A DNA stretch of 64,000 bases from Polynucleobacter sp. MWH-Spelu-300-X4 (lineage in GTDB: Bacteria > Pseudomonadota > Gammaproteobacteria > Burkholderiales > Burkholderiaceae), in the NCBI RefSeq assembly GCF_018687515.1, contig NZ_CP061294.1, positions 868,001 through 932,000 on the forward strand, read 5' to 3'. The position numbers were made by a program, and so were the translations under genes. The notes under the pieces are model-generated. The model saw nothing but the letters and a program-made list of their open reading frames with translations, did not search any database and had not been told where the DNA came from. Below are positions 26,428 through 36,621 of this stretch, piece after piece (positions within the stretch are counted from its first letter, which is position 1; each line of letters opens with the position of its first letter).

Positions 26428-27236
26428 AACAAGCTAAGCTAATCAGCTCTTTGGATAATCCATTAATTAAACGCATCAAATTTTTATTAGACTCAGGAAG
26501 CAAAGCTAGCAAGATTAGAGGTGAGACAAATTTAACTGTTATTGAAGGAGTTCACCTAGCTCAAGCTTGGCTAGGGAGCGAAGATTTGCTGGAAATTTTT
26601 ACTACAGAAGAAGGAATGTCTCAATCTGAAATCGCGGCTGTGATTGATACCCAGTTAGCAGTTTTCCCACAAACAGATTTATATATTCTAGATGCTGCAT
26701 TGTGGAAAAAAATTACTGATCTTGGAAATGCCCCCCCAATCATGGCTTCTATTCGGATTTCAAAGCATGAATTTCCTATGAGCTTCAAAGATGATGTGTT
26801 GATACTAGATGCTGTTCAAGATGCTGGTAATGTTGGCTCCATGATGAGAAGTTCTTTAGCAGCCGGAGTTAAGAATATTGTTTGCATGAAGGGGACTGCT
26901 CAAGCTTGGTCTCCTAAGGTTTTAAGATCTGGAATGGGCGCTCATAGACATTTAAAAATTTATGAAGGTTGGACTCTTAATAATATTAGGGAAAAGATCA
27001 AGATTCCTTTACTGGCAACTAGCCTAAACTCAGAAACCAACTTGTATGATCTAGGCCAAGAGTTAAAAACTCCTAAAGCATGGGTTTTTGGTAATGAAGG
27101 TGCAGGGGTTAGCCCAGAAATATTGGCAATTGCAAAAGGAGTTTTGATTCCTCAGGATTTTTGCATTGAATCACTTAATGTTGCCGCAGCTACAGCCGTA
27201 TGCCTGTTTGAAATGCTGCGGGTACGTCGCTATTAA
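26424..27236 (+). CDS. SpoU/TrmH-family RNA 2'-O-methyltransferase
   Basis: A 270-residue SPOUT enzyme predicted to methylate a ribose in rRNA or tRNA using SAM. The N-terminal substrate-binding part begins [20 protein letters not shown]. Motif 1 is [20 protein letters not shown], motif 2 [13 protein letters not shown] and motif 3 [18 protein letters not shown], which together form the knot. The exact target (for example 23S rRNA G2251 for RlmB) cannot be read from the sequence. It is the last gene of the long plus-strand run and overlaps rnhB. Confidence 0.88.
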   Translation: MKQAKLISSLDNPLIKRIKFLLDSGSKASKIRGETNLTVIEGVHLAQAWLGSEDLLEIFTTEEGMSQSEIAAVIDTQLAVFPQTDLYILDAALWKKITDLGNAPPIMASIRISKHEFPMSFKDDVLILDAVQDAGNVGSMMRSSLAAGVKNIVCMKGTAQAWSPKVLRSGMGAHRHLKIYEGWTLNNIREKIKIPLLATSLNSETNLYDLGQELKTPKAWVFGNEGAGVSPEILAIAKGVLIPQDFCIESLNVAAATAVCLFEMLRVRRY

Positions 27237-27241
27237 CTGAT

Positions 27242-28069
27242 TTAATAATTAGTGCGTTGTTCGGGTTTAATTTCTTGAAGGATAGTTGTAGCAATTTCCT
27301 CAATAGATTTATTGGTCGTCGATAACCAAGGAATGCTGTGCTTGCGCATCATTGCCTCGGCCTCACTGACTTCATAACGACAATTGGCTATCTTGGCGTA
27401 ATTACTTCCAGGTCGACGTTCATTTCGAATTTCTGATAGGCGCATAGGGTCAATAGTTAACCCAAATAATTTCTTTTTATAAGGCTGTATATCAACCGGC
27501 ATTTGATTACGTTCAAAATCATCTGGAATCAAAGGGTAGTTAGCAGATTTCAGACCGTATTGCATAGCCAAGTAAAGACTTGTTGGGGTTTTCCCACTTC
27601 TAGAAACTCCCACCAAGATGACATCTGCATCCGCTAAGTTCTGATTGGACTGACCATCATCATGTGCCAAAGAGAAATTAATGGCTTCAATACGATTTTT
27701 ATAGGAGTCTGTTGACGCATTATTGTGAAAACGTCCGATAGCATGCGTTGACTTAACTCCTAATGCTTGCTCAAGAGGAACAATGAATGTTTGAAACATG
27801 TCCATCATTAGCCCGCTTGAAGCTGTCACAATCTGATTCACTTCAGGGTCTACTAAGGTCGTAAATACAATCGGTTGCTGACCTGAAGTTTTAGCATGGT
27901 CATTAATTTCCCTAACCGCTTGATGAGCTTTATCAACTGTATCCACAAAAGGTAAGCGAATTTGTCTAAAAGGGAGCTCGAATTGGGCCAATATAGACTG
28001 ACTAAAGGTTTCTGCAGTAATTCCGGTGCCATCCGAAACGATGAATACTGTACGGGGTTTAGCGCTCAT
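27242..28069 (-). CDS. ppsR: PEP synthase regulatory protein (kinase/pyrophosphorylase)
   Basis: A 275-residue DUF299 protein that inactivates PEP synthase by ADP-dependent threonine phosphorylation and reactivates it by phosphate-dependent dephosphorylation. The N-terminal VFIVSDGTGITAETFSQSIL and the P-loop VGVSRSGKTPTSLYLA are clear, with an FGLTIDPMRLSEIRNER block near the C-terminus. It is divergent from ppsA, its target, across 129 bases. Its end faces the methyltransferase gene with only five bases between. Confidence 0.94.
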   Translation of the reverse strand: MSAKPRTVFIVSDGTGITAETFSQSILAQFELPFRQIRLPFVDTVDKAHQAVREINDHAKTSGQQPIVFTTLVDPEVNQIVTASSGLMMDMFQTFIVPLEQALGVKSTHAIGRFHNNASTDSYKNRIEAINFSLAHDDGQSNQNLADADVILVGVSRSGKTPTSLYLAMQYGLKSANYPLIPDDFERNQMPVDIQPYKKKLFGLTIDPMRLSEIRNERRPGSNYAKIANCRYEVSEAEAMMRKHSIPWLSTTNKSIEEIATTILQEIKPEQRTNY

Positions 28070-28198
28070 AAGTGATTGTTCAGATGCATTTCTGTAAGTT
28101 TATTTAAGGATACAATAGACACATTAAGTATGCCCGATAGGTGAATTAGACCCTAATTTGGGCTGCAGTACAGATTTTCTATTACTTTGAGAGTTGTT

Positions 28199-30580
28199 AT
28201 GTCCAATCCAAACCATGCTAACGCATACGTTTTACCTTTTGAAGAGCTAAGAATGACTGATGTTGAGTCAGTTGGCGGCAAAAATGCTTCACTTGGTGAA
28301 ATGATTTCACAATTAAATGCATCAGGAGTTCGTGTACCGACAGGTTTTGCCACCACTGCCTTAGCCTTCCGTGATTTCTTAATTCACAATAAATTAACTG
28401 AACGCATTAATGTGCGTTTAGATGAACTCAACGTTGATGATGTTAAGGCTCTTGCAGAAGCGGGTGCTGAAATTCGTCGATGGGTTGAAGACGCTCCCTT
28501 TCAAGAACGTCTTGAAAAAGAAATTCGAGAGGCTTTCGCCAAGTTAGATGCTGATGGCAAAGGCTCTTTTGCTGTTAGATCTTCAGCCACCGCGGAGGAT
28601 TTGCCTGATGCATCATTTGCTGGTCAACAAGAATCATTCTTGAACGTCGTAGGTATCGAAGATATTTTGCACCGCATTCGTGAAGTATTTGCTTCTCTGT
28701 ATAACGATCGTGCTATTTCTTACCGGGTACATAAAGGTTTTGCTCACGCAGAAGTAGCTTTATCCGCAGGTATTCAAAGAATGGTTCGCTCAGACAAAGC
28801 AGCTTCTGGCGTCATGTTTACTTTAGATACAGAATCTGGCTTTGAGGATGCTGTCTTTATTACATCAAGTTATGGCCTTGGTGAGACAGTTGTTCAAGGA
28901 GCGGTCAATCCTGATGAATTTTATGTGTTTAAACCTACTCTAGCAGCAGGTAAATATCCAATTATCAGAAGAAGCCTAGGTTCAAAATTAATTCAAATGC
29001 AATTTACTGCTCCTGGAGAACAGGGTAGAGTAAAAACAGTAGAGGTTCCACTAGAACAACGTAACCGCTATTCAATTACTGATGAAGATGTTGCAGAATT
29101 AGCCAGATATGCAGTCATCATCGAGAAACACTATCAACGCCCGATGGACATTGAATGGGGTAAAGATGGCATTGATGGAAAAATATATATTCTTCAAGCT
29201 CGTCCAGAGACAGTAAAGAGCCAAGCGCAGGGTAAGGTTGAGATGCGCTATAAATTAAAGGGCCATTCAACTGTTCTAACAACGGGTAGAGCGATTGGTC
29301 AAAAAATTGGCACTGGTACTGTCCGAGTTGTAAAAGATGCGAGTGAAATGGATCGCGTACAACCAGGTGATGTATTAGTTGCTGATATGACTGACCCTAA
29401 TTGGGAGCCAGTGATGAAAAGAGCCGCTGCAATCGTAACCAATCGAGGTGGACGTACGTGTCATGCTGCAATTATTGCTCGTGAACTAGGGGTGCCTGCT
29501 GTTGTAGGTTGCACTAATGCTACCGATGTTCTAAAAGATGGTGCTGTTGTAACGGTATCTTGTGCTGAAGGTGATGAAGGACGTATTTATGATGGTCCTA
29601 TTGAAACTGAAGTTACCGAAATAAGCCGTGGTACCTTGCCTGAAATTCCAGTAAAAATTATGATGAACGTTGGCAACCCTCAGCTTGCTTTTGACTTCTG
29701 TCAGATTCCAAATGGCGGTGTTGGTCTAGCGCGTCTAGAGTTCATTATTAACAATAATATTGGCGTACATCCAAAAGCAATTTTAGAGTACCCAAATATT
29801 GATCTTGACCTGAAAAAAGCAGTGGAAAGTGTCGCTAGAGGACACGCTAGCCCTAAAGCATTTTATGTTGATAAATTGGCAGAGGGGATTGCAACCATTG
29901 CGGCTGCGTTCTACCCTAAACCAGTCATTGTTCGCATGTCTGACTTCAAGTCAAATGAATATAAGAAGCTCATTGGTGGCTCACGCTATGAACCAGATGA
30001 AGAAAATCCAATGCTTGGCTTCCGTGGCGCCTCACGTTATATCTCAGAAGATTTTGCAGAAGCTTTTGCTATGGAATGCGAAGCAATGAAGCGTGTTCGT
30101 AACGATATGGGATTAACAAACGTTGAAATCATGATCCCATTCGTCAGAACCGTCACTCAAGCAGAAAAAGTAATTGGTTTATTGAGCAAGCAAGGATTAA
30201 AGCGTGGTGAAAATGGATTGCGCGTTATTATGATGTGTGAGGTACCTTCTAACGCCATCCTGGCTGAGCAGTTCCTTGAGCACTTTGATGGATTCTCAAT
30301 TGGCTCGAATGACCTAACTCAATTATCTCTTGGATTAGATCGAGACTCAGGCATGGAACTATTAGCTATTGACTTCGATGAGCGGGATCCTGCTGTTGAA
30401 TTCTTAATTGCTAGAGCCATTGAGACTTGCCTAGCCAAAGGTAAGTACATTGGTATTTGCGGTCAAGGCCCTTCAGACCATCCAGACTTTGCTAAGTGGC
30501 TAATGGATAAAGGTATTAAATCTATTTCCTTAAATCCTGATAGCGTAGTAGATACTTGGACAATGCTAGCAAAAAAATAG
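28199..30580 (+). CDS. ppsA: Phosphoenolpyruvate synthase
   Basis: Makes PEP from pyruvate and ATP, releasing AMP and phosphate, for gluconeogenesis. The ATP-grasp domain carries [10 protein letters not shown] and [20 protein letters not shown]. The swivelling domain has the phosphohistidine in [16 protein letters not shown], whose neighbouring threonine is the PpsR target. The PEP-binding barrel has [16 protein letters not shown] and [14 protein letters not shown]. The ATG at 28199 gives 793 residues. An intrinsic terminator follows, inside the convergent smpB coding end. Confidence 0.97.
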   Translation: MSNPNHANAYVLPFEELRMTDVESVGGKNASLGEMISQLNASGVRVPTGFATTALAFRDFLIHNKLTERINVRLDELNVDDVKALAEAGAEIRRWVEDAPFQERLEKEIREAFAKLDADGKGSFAVRSSATAEDLPDASFAGQQESFLNVVGIEDILHRIREVFASLYNDRAISYRVHKGFAHAEVALSAGIQRMVRSDKAASGVMFTLDTESGFEDAVFITSSYGLGETVVQGAVNPDEFYVFKPTLAAGKYPIIRRSLGSKLIQMQFTAPGEQGRVKTVEVPLEQRNRYSITDEDVAELARYAVIIEKHYQRPMDIEWGKDGIDGKIYILQARPETVKSQAQGKVEMRYKLKGHSTVLTTGRAIGQKIGTGTVRVVKDASEMDRVQPGDVLVADMTDPNWEPVMKRAAAIVTNRGGRTCHAAIIARELGVPAVVGCTNATDVLKDGAVVTVSCAEGDEGRIYDGPIETEVTEISRGTLPEIPVKIMMNVGNPQLAFDFCQIPNGGVGLARLEFIINNNIGVHPKAILEYPNIDLDLKKAVESVARGHASPKAFYVDKLAEGIATIAAAFYPKPVIVRMSDFKSNEYKKLIGGSRYEPDEENPMLGFRGASRYISEDFAEAFAMECEAMKRVRNDMGLTNVEIMIPFVRTVTQAEKVIGLLSKQGLKRGENGLRVIMMCEVPSNAILAEQFLEHFDGFSIGSNDLTQLSLGLDRDSGMELLAIDFDERDPAVEFLIARAIETCLAKGKYIGICGQGPSDHPDFAKWLMDKGIKSISLNPDSVVDTWTMLAKK

Positions 30581-30624
30581 CAGCAGTGATTTTGAAGCGG
30601 TAGCTTAAGAGCCACTTTAAAACC

Positions 30625-31083
30625 TTAATCTCTCAGCTTAGAGCCCGAACGCATAATTCGGGCTTTTTCTATTTGCCAGTCGCGATCCTTGCTTGCCTCA
30701 CGCTTATCATGTTGCTTTTTACCTCGGCCAAGCCCAATTTCGCATTTCACTCGACCTTTACTGAAATGCAAATTAAGAGGAATTAGGGTGTAGCCACGTT
30801 GCTCAACTTTACCAATCATTTTCTTAATTTCGATAGCATTTAGTAATAGCTTTCTAGTCCGACCTGGGTCTGCCAATACATGAGTTGAGGCAGATATTAG
30901 TGGGCTAATATGGCATCCAATTAGATAAATTTCAGCATTTCTAATAACAACATAGGCTTCTTTAATCTGGACGCGTCCCTCCCTAATGGCTTTAACCTCC
31001 CATCCTTGAAGAACCATACCGGCCTCAAACTTTTCCTCAATAAAATAATCAAAGAAAGCTTTTTTGTTATCAATAATGCTCAT
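30625..31083 (-). CDS. smpB: SsrA-binding protein SmpB
   Basis: A 152-residue tmRNA partner needed for rescue of stalled ribosomes. The OB-fold begins [20 protein letters not shown], with [19 protein letters not shown] and the RNA-binding [19 protein letters not shown]. The basic C-terminal tail ([11 protein letters not shown]) normally enters the decoding site. It converges on ppsA, and its last codons contain a terminator that reads on the opposite strand. It is divergent from ratA with 27 bases between the starts. Confidence 0.97.
   Translation of the reverse strand: MSIIDNKKAFFDYFIEEKFEAGMVLQGWEVKAIREGRVQIKEAYVVIRNAEIYLIGCHISPLISASTHVLADPGRTRKLLLNAIEIKKMIGKVEQRGYTLIPLNLHFSKGRVKCEIGLGRGKKQHDKREASKDRDWQIEKARIMRSGSKLRD
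30642..30668 (+). terminator. Intrinsic terminator of ppsA inside the smpB coding end
   Basis: AGCCCGAA (30642-30649) pairs perfectly with TTCGGGCT (30657-30664) around a CGCATAA loop, followed by TTTTT. It ends transcription arriving from ppsA 62 bases upstream. The same bases encode part of the SmpB C-terminal tail on the minus strand. Confidence 0.85.
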
Positions 31084-31110
31084 AAATTTATATCGTTAGA
31101 ATAGCGAATT

Positions 31111-31545
31111 ATGGCAGACGTATTTAAGACCGTACTTATTCCTCATTCCGCAGAACGGATGTACCACTTGGTGACGGATGTGACTAAGTATCCCGAGTTC
31201 CTTCCATGGTGCGGTGGAGTAGAGGTTTTTGAAGAGAGTGAAAGTATTCTAGATGCCAAAATCCATATTAAATTTAAGGGATTAAATCAGTATTTTCATA
31301 CAAGAAATACCAATACACGGGCATCCTCTATTGATATGAAGTTTGTGGATGGCCCATTTAAAAGTTTTGAGGGTAAATGGATATTTACCTCCCTTCGCGA
31401 GGATGCCTGTAAAGTTGAGTTTCAACTTCATTATGAATTTGAAAGTGTCCTACTTGAAAAGGTTATTGGGCCTGTTTTTGGAATGATTGCAGGAACCTTC
31501 GTGGACGGCTTTGTAAAAAGGGCAGATCAGCTCTATGGGACTTAA
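31111..31545 (+). CDS. ratA: RatA/COQ10-type START-like protein
   Basis: A 144-residue polyketide-cyclase/START-like protein. The opening [20 protein letters not shown], the [16 protein letters not shown] block and the end [20 protein letters not shown] identify the family. In E. coli RatA was described as a toxin blocking ribosome subunit joining, while mitochondrial homologues (Coq10) bind ubiquinone; the second role is at least as likely here. It is next to smpB and overlaps rnfH by 11 bases, the order known from gamma- and betaproteobacteria. Confidence 0.9.
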   Translation: MADVFKTVLIPHSAERMYHLVTDVTKYPEFLPWCGGVEVFEESESILDAKIHIKFKGLNQYFHTRNTNTRASSIDMKFVDGPFKSFEGKWIFTSLREDACKVEFQLHYEFESVLLEKVIGPVFGMIAGTFVDGFVKRADQLYGT

Positions 31546-31888
31546 ATTGAATATTCTGTTGTGTGACGCTAGATCAGAGCCTATTTTGCTTAAAAATTGC
31601 ATTTGGGAGCCTGCACCCAATCAAGCTGTTACTGTTGGGCAAGCGCTCATAGCACTGGGGGTTGTAACAGGTCAAACCGACCCTAAAATTTCCCGAAAGG
31701 GCTGTTTTGGAGTTTTTGGGAAGCGTAAAGACTGGGATAGCCCTGTTTATGACGGAGATCGTCTAGAGCTCTATGGTGAACTGCTTATAGATCCCATGGA
31801 GGCTCGAAGGAAAAAAGCCAATAAAAACCTAGATGCAAGGCTTCAGGCCAAGGCAGCAGGTAGAAAAGGGCGTTTTTTAAGCAAATAA
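31535..31888 (+). CDS. rnfH: RnfH-family ubiquitin-like protein
   Basis: A 117-residue small protein of the RnfH/RatB family with a beta-grasp fold. The pattern LNILLCDA...[21 protein letters not shown] and [20 protein letters not shown] followed by [20 protein letters not shown] is characteristic. Its function is not established; it is nearly always next to ratA. The C-terminal 25 residues are lysine- and arginine-rich. The start lies inside the ratA end, implying coupling. Confidence 0.88.
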   Translation: MGLKLNILLCDARSEPILLKNCIWEPAPNQAVTVGQALIALGVVTGQTDPKISRKGCFGVFGKRKDWDSPVYDGDRLELYGELLIDPMEARRKKANKNLDARLQAKAAGRKGRFLSK

Positions 31889-31900
31889 TCATAAAACCTC

Positions 31901-31906
31901 TATAAT
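31901..31906 (+). promoter_or_regulatory. -10 box of a guaB promoter
   Basis: A consensus TATAAT lies in the 43-base gap before guaB, 26 bases upstream of its ATG. The upstream hexamer (TTAAGC, spacing 18) is poor. Transcription would begin near 31913, leaving a short leader that contains AGGGG as ribosome-binding site. Confidence 0.5.
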
Positions 31907-31931
31907 TTGCTTTTGCGCATAGGGGTTTTGC

Positions 31932-33395
31932 ATGAGGCTCATACAAAAAGCACTGACATTTGACGATGTGCTTCTCGTTCCCGCTTATTCAGCGGTTTTG
32001 CCACGTGATACGCAGTTGAGCACTCAACTGACACGTGATATTTCAATAAATATTCCTTTGGTGTCTGCCGCCATGGATACCGTCACTGAAGGCCGATTAG
32101 CCATTGTCATGGCTCAAGAAGGCGGCGTAGGCATTATCCATAAAAATCTAACGCCTGCTGAGCAAGCTCGGGAAGTGGCAAAAGTGAAGCGTTATGAATC
32201 AGGTGTGTTAAGAGATCCTATTACGATCTCTCCAGATATGACGGTTAGACATGTCATTGAACTCTCAAAAGAGCATGGCTTCTCAGGCTTCCCGGTTCTT
32301 CAAGGAAAAACGGTCGTTGGCATCATTACCAATAGAGATTTACGTTTTGAAGAAGACCTAGATGCCAAAGTAAAAGACAAGATGACGCCTAAAGAACGTC
32401 TAGTCACAATAAAGGAAGGCGCTAGCCCCGACGAGGCCAAACGCTTAATGAATAAACATCGCTTGGAGCGAGTTCTTGTTGTTAACGATGCTTTTGAACT
32501 ACGTGGCTTAGTCACAGTTAAAGATATTCTAAAAGCTAAAGAACATCCTTTAGCTAGCAAAGATGCAAGAGGGCAACTTATTGCTGGGGCGGCTGTTGGT
32601 GTTGGCCCAGACAATGATGAGCGCATTGAGTTATTAGCAAAAGCAGGTGTGGATGTAATTGTTGTGGATACCGCACACGGTCATAGCCAAGGGGTGTTAG
32701 ACCGAGTTAAATGGGTCAAAAAGAACTACCCTCAGATACAAGTTATTGGTGGAAATATCGCAACTGGTGATGCAGCTAAAGCTTTGGTGGCTCACGGTGC
32801 AGATGGTGTGAAGGTGGGTATTGGCCCAGGCTCAATCTGTACAACCCGTATTGTGGCGGGGGTTGGTGTGCCACAAATTACAGCCGTCGTAAATGTTTCT
32901 GAAGCATTAAAAGGTACTGGGGTGCCTTTAATTGCAGACGGTGGTATTCGTTATTCTGGCGATATTTCTAAAGCCTTGGCAGCCGGCGCTCATTGCGTCA
33001 TGATGGGCGGTATGTTTGCCGGTACTGAAGAAGCACCTGGCGAGGTATTTCTTTACCAAGGCCGATCATATAAGAGCTACAGAGGTATGGGTTCAGTAGG
33101 GGCCATGAAAGACGGAGCTGCAGATCGTTATTTCCAAGAAGATAACAGCGCTAATGTGGATAAATTAGTACCGGAAGGTATTGAGGGACGTGTTCCTTAT
33201 AAAGGTAGCGTTTTAGCGATTGTTCATCAACTAACAGGTGGGATTCGTTCATCAATGGGTTATTGCGGCTGCAAAACAATTACTGATTTACACGATAAAG
33301 CAGGCTTTGTAGAAATTACTTCTGCTGGCATGCGTGAATCTCATGTGCATGATGTTCAAATCACCAAAGAAGCTCCCAATTACCATATTGATTAA
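31932..33395 (+). CDS. guaB: IMP dehydrogenase
   Basis: Oxidises IMP to XMP with NAD+, the first committed step of GMP synthesis. The TIM barrel opens with [15 protein letters not shown]; two CBS domains are inserted near residues 95-205 ([20 protein letters not shown] and [20 protein letters not shown]). The catalytic cysteine is in [17 protein letters not shown], and the flap has [13 protein letters not shown]. Length (487) is standard. It is followed after 23 bases by guaA, giving the complete IMP-to-GMP route. Confidence 0.98.
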   Translation: MRLIQKALTFDDVLLVPAYSAVLPRDTQLSTQLTRDISINIPLVSAAMDTVTEGRLAIVMAQEGGVGIIHKNLTPAEQAREVAKVKRYESGVLRDPITISPDMTVRHVIELSKEHGFSGFPVLQGKTVVGIITNRDLRFEEDLDAKVKDKMTPKERLVTIKEGASPDEAKRLMNKHRLERVLVVNDAFELRGLVTVKDILKAKEHPLASKDARGQLIAGAAVGVGPDNDERIELLAKAGVDVIVVDTAHGHSQGVLDRVKWVKKNYPQIQVIGGNIATGDAAKALVAHGADGVKVGIGPGSICTTRIVAGVGVPQITAVVNVSEALKGTGVPLIADGGIRYSGDISKALAAGAHCVMMGGMFAGTEEAPGEVFLYQGRSYKSYRGMGSVGAMKDGAADRYFQEDNSANVDKLVPEGIEGRVPYKGSVLAIVHQLTGGIRSSMGYCGCKTITDLHDKAGFVEITSAGMRESHVHDVQITKEAPNYHID

Positions 33396-33418
33396 TCGTT
33401 GTTTATTTTAGGATTGCC

Positions 33419-35026
33419 GTGCACGACAAGATTTTAATTTTAGATTTTGGGTCACAAGTTACCCAGCTAATTGCTAGACGAGTACGTGAAGCTCGCGTTT
33501 ATTCAGAGATTCATCCATATGATGTTTCTTCAGAATTTATTGAGAAATTTGTTAAAGAGCATGGCTGTAAAGGCATTATCTTGTCGGGTGGCCCGAGTTC
33601 AGTCACTGAAGGCGATACACCAAGGGCTCCTGAAGTTGTATTCCAGTTAGGCGTTCCCGTACTTGGTATTTGTTATGGCATGCAAACCATGGCTGCGCAA
33701 CTTGGCGGTAAAGTGGCTACAGCAGAATCATTAGGTAAGTCTCGTGAATTTGGCTACGCTGAAGTTCGCGCTCGAGGCCATACAAAGCTACTTGAAAATA
33801 TTCAGGATTTCACTACTCCTGAAGGACATGGCATCCTAAAAGTTTGGATGAGCCATGGTGATTCAGTGACTGAACTGCCTGATGGATTCAAGTTAATGGC
33901 ATCAACTGACTCATGTCCTATTGCAGGCATGGCAGATGAAACTCGTGGGTTTTATGCGGTTCAATTTCATCCCGAAGTAACTCACACCATTTTAGGTAAG
34001 CAACTGTTAGAGCGATTTGTCCATCAAATTTGTGCCTGCGGTACCGATTGGGTCATGGGCGATTACATTGCTGAAGCGGTTGCATCCATTCGTCAACAAG
34101 TTGGTGACGATGAAGTGATTTTAGGTTTGTCTGGTGGTGTTGATTCAAGCGTAGCTGCTGCTCTAATTCACCGTGCAATTGGTTCTCAACTCACTTGCGT
34201 CTTTGTTGACCATGGGTTACTTCGCCTAAATGAAGGCAAGATGGTCATGGAGATGTTTGCCAAAAATCTTGGTGTAAAAGTTATCCATGTTGATGCCACC
34301 ACTCAGTTCATGAATGAGTTAGCTAATGTTTCAGATCCTGAAGCCAAGAGAAAGATTATTGGTAAAGAGTTTGTTGAAGTATTCCAAGTTGAGTCTGGAA
34401 AAATTAAAAATGCTAAATGGCTAGCACAAGGCACTATTTATCCTGATGTAATTGAGTCAGCAGGCAAAGGAAAGAAGGGGGCTCATACCATTAAGAGTCA
34501 TCACAATGTAGGTGGCCTGCCAGAAGATATGAAGCTAAAGCTTTTGGAGCCTTTACGTGAACTATTTAAAGATGAGGTGCGTGAGTTAGGTGTCGCCTTA
34601 GGTTTACCCCATGAGATGGTCTATCGCCACCCATTCCCAGGCCCTGGGTTAGGTGTGCGTATTCTTGGGGAGGTTAAAAAAGAATTCGCTGACTTACTTC
34701 GTAGGGCCGATGCCATTTTCATCGAGGAACTAAGATCAACCATTGATGAAAACAGCGGAAAATCTTGGTATGACTTAACCAGTCAAGCTTTTGCGGTATT
34801 TTTACCGGTTAAATCCGTTGGCGTTATGGGTGATGGTCGAACATATGAATATGTTGTTGCCTTAAGGGCTGTACAAACCCAAGATTTCATGACAGCCCAT
34901 TGGGCCCACTTGCCTCATGAATTACTTGGCCGTGTATCTAATCGAATCATCAATGAAGTACGAGGTATTAATCGCGTTGTCTACGATATTAGCGGAAAAC
35001 CTCCTGCAACCATTGAGTGGGAATAA
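33419..35026 (+). CDS. guaA: GMP synthase (glutamine-hydrolysing)
   Basis: Converts XMP, ATP and glutamine to GMP. The N-terminal class I amidotransferase has the nucleophile in [11 protein letters not shown] and the histidine/glutamate pair in [10 protein letters not shown]. The ATP-pyrophosphatase domain has the PP-loop [13 protein letters not shown], and the dimerisation domain ends with the usual KPPATIEWE. The start is GTG with AGGA upstream; it begins exactly at the conserved [12 protein letters not shown]. It forms an operon with guaB. Confidence 0.98.
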   Translation: MHDKILILDFGSQVTQLIARRVREARVYSEIHPYDVSSEFIEKFVKEHGCKGIILSGGPSSVTEGDTPRAPEVVFQLGVPVLGICYGMQTMAAQLGGKVATAESLGKSREFGYAEVRARGHTKLLENIQDFTTPEGHGILKVWMSHGDSVTELPDGFKLMASTDSCPIAGMADETRGFYAVQFHPEVTHTILGKQLLERFVHQICACGTDWVMGDYIAEAVASIRQQVGDDEVILGLSGGVDSSVAAALIHRAIGSQLTCVFVDHGLLRLNEGKMVMEMFAKNLGVKVIHVDATTQFMNELANVSDPEAKRKIIGKEFVEVFQVESGKIKNAKWLAQGTIYPDVIESAGKGKKGAHTIKSHHNVGGLPEDMKLKLLEPLRELFKDEVRELGVALGLPHEMVYRHPFPGPGLGVRILGEVKKEFADLLRRADAIFIEELRSTIDENSGKSWYDLTSQAFAVFLPVKSVGVMGDGRTYEYVVALRAVQTQDFMTAHWAHLPHELLGRVSNRIINEVRGINRVVYDISGKPPATIEWE

Positions 35027-35044
35027 TAAGGTCACTTCTAAACG

Positions 35045-35698
35045 ATGACCTACAGTGTTAAAGAATTATTTCTAACCCTACAAGGTGAGGGAGCCCAAAC
35101 AGGTAAAGTTGCAGTCTTTTGCCGTTTCTCCGGATGCAATTTGTGGTCAGGAAGAGAAGCAGATCGAGCTCATGCCATCTGCCAGTTTTGCGATACAGAT
35201 TTTGTTGGAATTGACGGCGGCGGTGGTGGAAAATTTGAAACTCCAGAACTCTTAGCTGAAGCAATTGATCGCGAATGGGGGTTAGGTGATCCAACCCATA
35301 AGTATGTCGTGTTCACAGGTGGTGAACCTTTATTGCAATTAGATATTGCGCTAATTAATTCTCTCAAGCTAAAAGGTTTCAAAATTGGCATTGAAACAAA
35401 TGGCACTATACGAGTACCTAATGGCATTGACTGGATTTGCGTTAGCCCAAAGTTTGGCTCTGAACTAGTACAACTTCAGGGTGATGAAATTAAATTAGTT
35501 ATCCCACAAATAGGTCACTCTGATAATCTAAATAAAATTCTATCTAGATTTGAAAAGATGTCTTTTACTCATCACTTCCTGCAAGCCATGGATGGACCCA
35601 ATCTAATGGCTAATCGTAATTTAGCCATTAAAATATGCCAGTCGCGCCCTTTATGGCGTTTAAGTATTCAAACTCATAAATTTTTGGGAATCCGCTAG
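35045..35698 (+). CDS. queE: 7-carboxy-7-deazaguanine synthase QueE
   Basis: A radical-SAM enzyme of queuosine synthesis that contracts 6-carboxytetrahydropterin to 7-carboxy-7-deazaguanine. The cluster cysteines are spaced C-X14-C-X2-C (CNLWSGREADRAHAICQFCD), the variant known from Burkholderia QueE, not the usual C-X3-C-X2-C. VFTGGEPLLQLD binds SAM, and IGIETNGT and CVSPKFGSELVQL follow. It has 217 residues. queD starts ten bases later, giving consecutive pathway steps in the order product-consumer first. Confidence 0.94.
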   Translation: MTYSVKELFLTLQGEGAQTGKVAVFCRFSGCNLWSGREADRAHAICQFCDTDFVGIDGGGGGKFETPELLAEAIDREWGLGDPTHKYVVFTGGEPLLQLDIALINSLKLKGFKIGIETNGTIRVPNGIDWICVSPKFGSELVQLQGDEIKLVIPQIGHSDNLNKILSRFEKMSFTHHFLQAMDGPNLMANRNLAIKICQSRPLWRLSIQTHKFLGIR

Positions 35699-35708
35699 AT
35701 TAGTCTTT

Positions 35709-36161
35709 ATGAATAAAAAAATAGCAATCACACGCAGATTAGAGTTTGATGCCGGCCACCGCATTCCCAATCATGAAGGACATTGTCGCCATATTCATGG
35801 GCATCGTTATGTGATGGAGGTGACTCTATTAGGTGATGTACTCAATCATCAAGGCTATTCTGATGATGGCATGGTATTGGACTTTGGTGACATAAAAAAA
35901 CTAGCCAATGAGCTCGTCATTAATAAATGGGATCACGCTTTTTTAGTGGCAAAAGAAGATGAATCATTGGTCAATTTTTTAGCTAGCATTCCTGATCACA
36001 AAACAGTGGTCTTAGATACTATACCGACGGTTGAAAATCTAGCTCAAACAGCTTTTTCAATACTTGAGCCAGTATTCAAAAATAATTTCTCTGGTCGCCT
36101 TAACTTAAATCGACTACGTTTATACGAAACACCAAATTGCTGGGCCGATGTCTATGCCTAA
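35709..36161 (+). CDS. queD: 6-carboxy-5,6,7,8-tetrahydropterin synthase QueD
   Basis: Converts dihydroneopterin triphosphate to 6-carboxytetrahydropterin, the substrate of QueE. The zinc histidines and catalytic cysteine are visible in FDAGHRIPNHEGHCRHIHGH, and LDFGDIKKLANE plus the late RLYETPNCWADV match the PTPS/QueD fold. It has 150 residues. Its stop lies inside the first codons of tadA, so the two wobble-base modification genes are probably coupled. Confidence 0.95.
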   Translation: MNKKIAITRRLEFDAGHRIPNHEGHCRHIHGHRYVMEVTLLGDVLNHQGYSDDGMVLDFGDIKKLANELVINKWDHAFLVAKEDESLVNFLASIPDHKTVVLDTIPTVENLAQTAFSILEPVFKNNFSGRLNLNRLRLYETPNCWADVYA

Positions 36162-36621
36162 CATGCGTGATATTGAATTCATGCAGTTAGCTTTAGAGCA
36201 AGCAAAGGTAGCTCAACGGATCAATGAAGTGCCTGTAGGGGCTGTTTTAGTTTTAAATGATAGAGTGATTGCATTAGGGCATAACCAACCCATCAACCAA
36301 AATGACCCTAGCGCTCATGCTGAGATAGTTGCTCTTCGATTGGGTGGTCAAGCTGTAGGAAATTACCGACTACCAGATGCAACTCTTTACGTGACGCTTG
36401 AGCCTTGCATGATGTGTTCAGGAGCCATCATGCATGCTAGATTATCAAGGGTAGTTTATGGTGCCCAAGATCCTAAAACGGGATGTGCTCACAGCGTATT
36501 AAACCTCTTTGACAATAAACAGCTAAATCACCATACAATGATAGAAAGAGGAGTACTTGAAACTGAGTGCTCTCAAATATTGAAAGATTTTTTTAAAGAA
36601 CGTAGATTACGAAATTCATGA
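36148..36621 (+). CDS. tadA: tRNA-specific adenosine deaminase TadA
   Basis: Deaminates A34 of tRNA-Arg(ACG) to inosine. The zinc and catalytic motif is SAHAEIVALRLGG with EPCMMCSGAIMHAR, and NEVPVGAVLVLNDRVIALGHN precedes it. The 157-residue form from the ATG at 36148 overlaps queD by 14 bases. ATGs at 36154 and 36163 are also possible and would shorten it by two or five residues without loss of the domain. ldcA overlaps its stop by four bases. Confidence 0.95.
   Translation: MSMPNMRDIEFMQLALEQAKVAQRINEVPVGAVLVLNDRVIALGHNQPINQNDPSAHAEIVALRLGGQAVGNYRLPDATLYVTLEPCMMCSGAIMHARLSRVVYGAQDPKTGCAHSVLNLFDNKQLNHHTMIERGVLETECSQILKDFFKERRLRNS

Noticed and set aside
28070-28198. Possible promoter with TACAAT at 28111-28116 for ppsA and a weak CCC/GGG dyad near 28152
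   Set aside because: No -35 at acceptable spacing and the dyad has only three pairs, so neither is called as a feature.
31111-31888. ratA-rnfH as a toxin-antitoxin module
   Set aside because: The name RatAB suggests it, but these are conserved core genes with a START-like fold and a ubiquitin-like partner; there is no sequence sign of a toxin-antitoxin pair.
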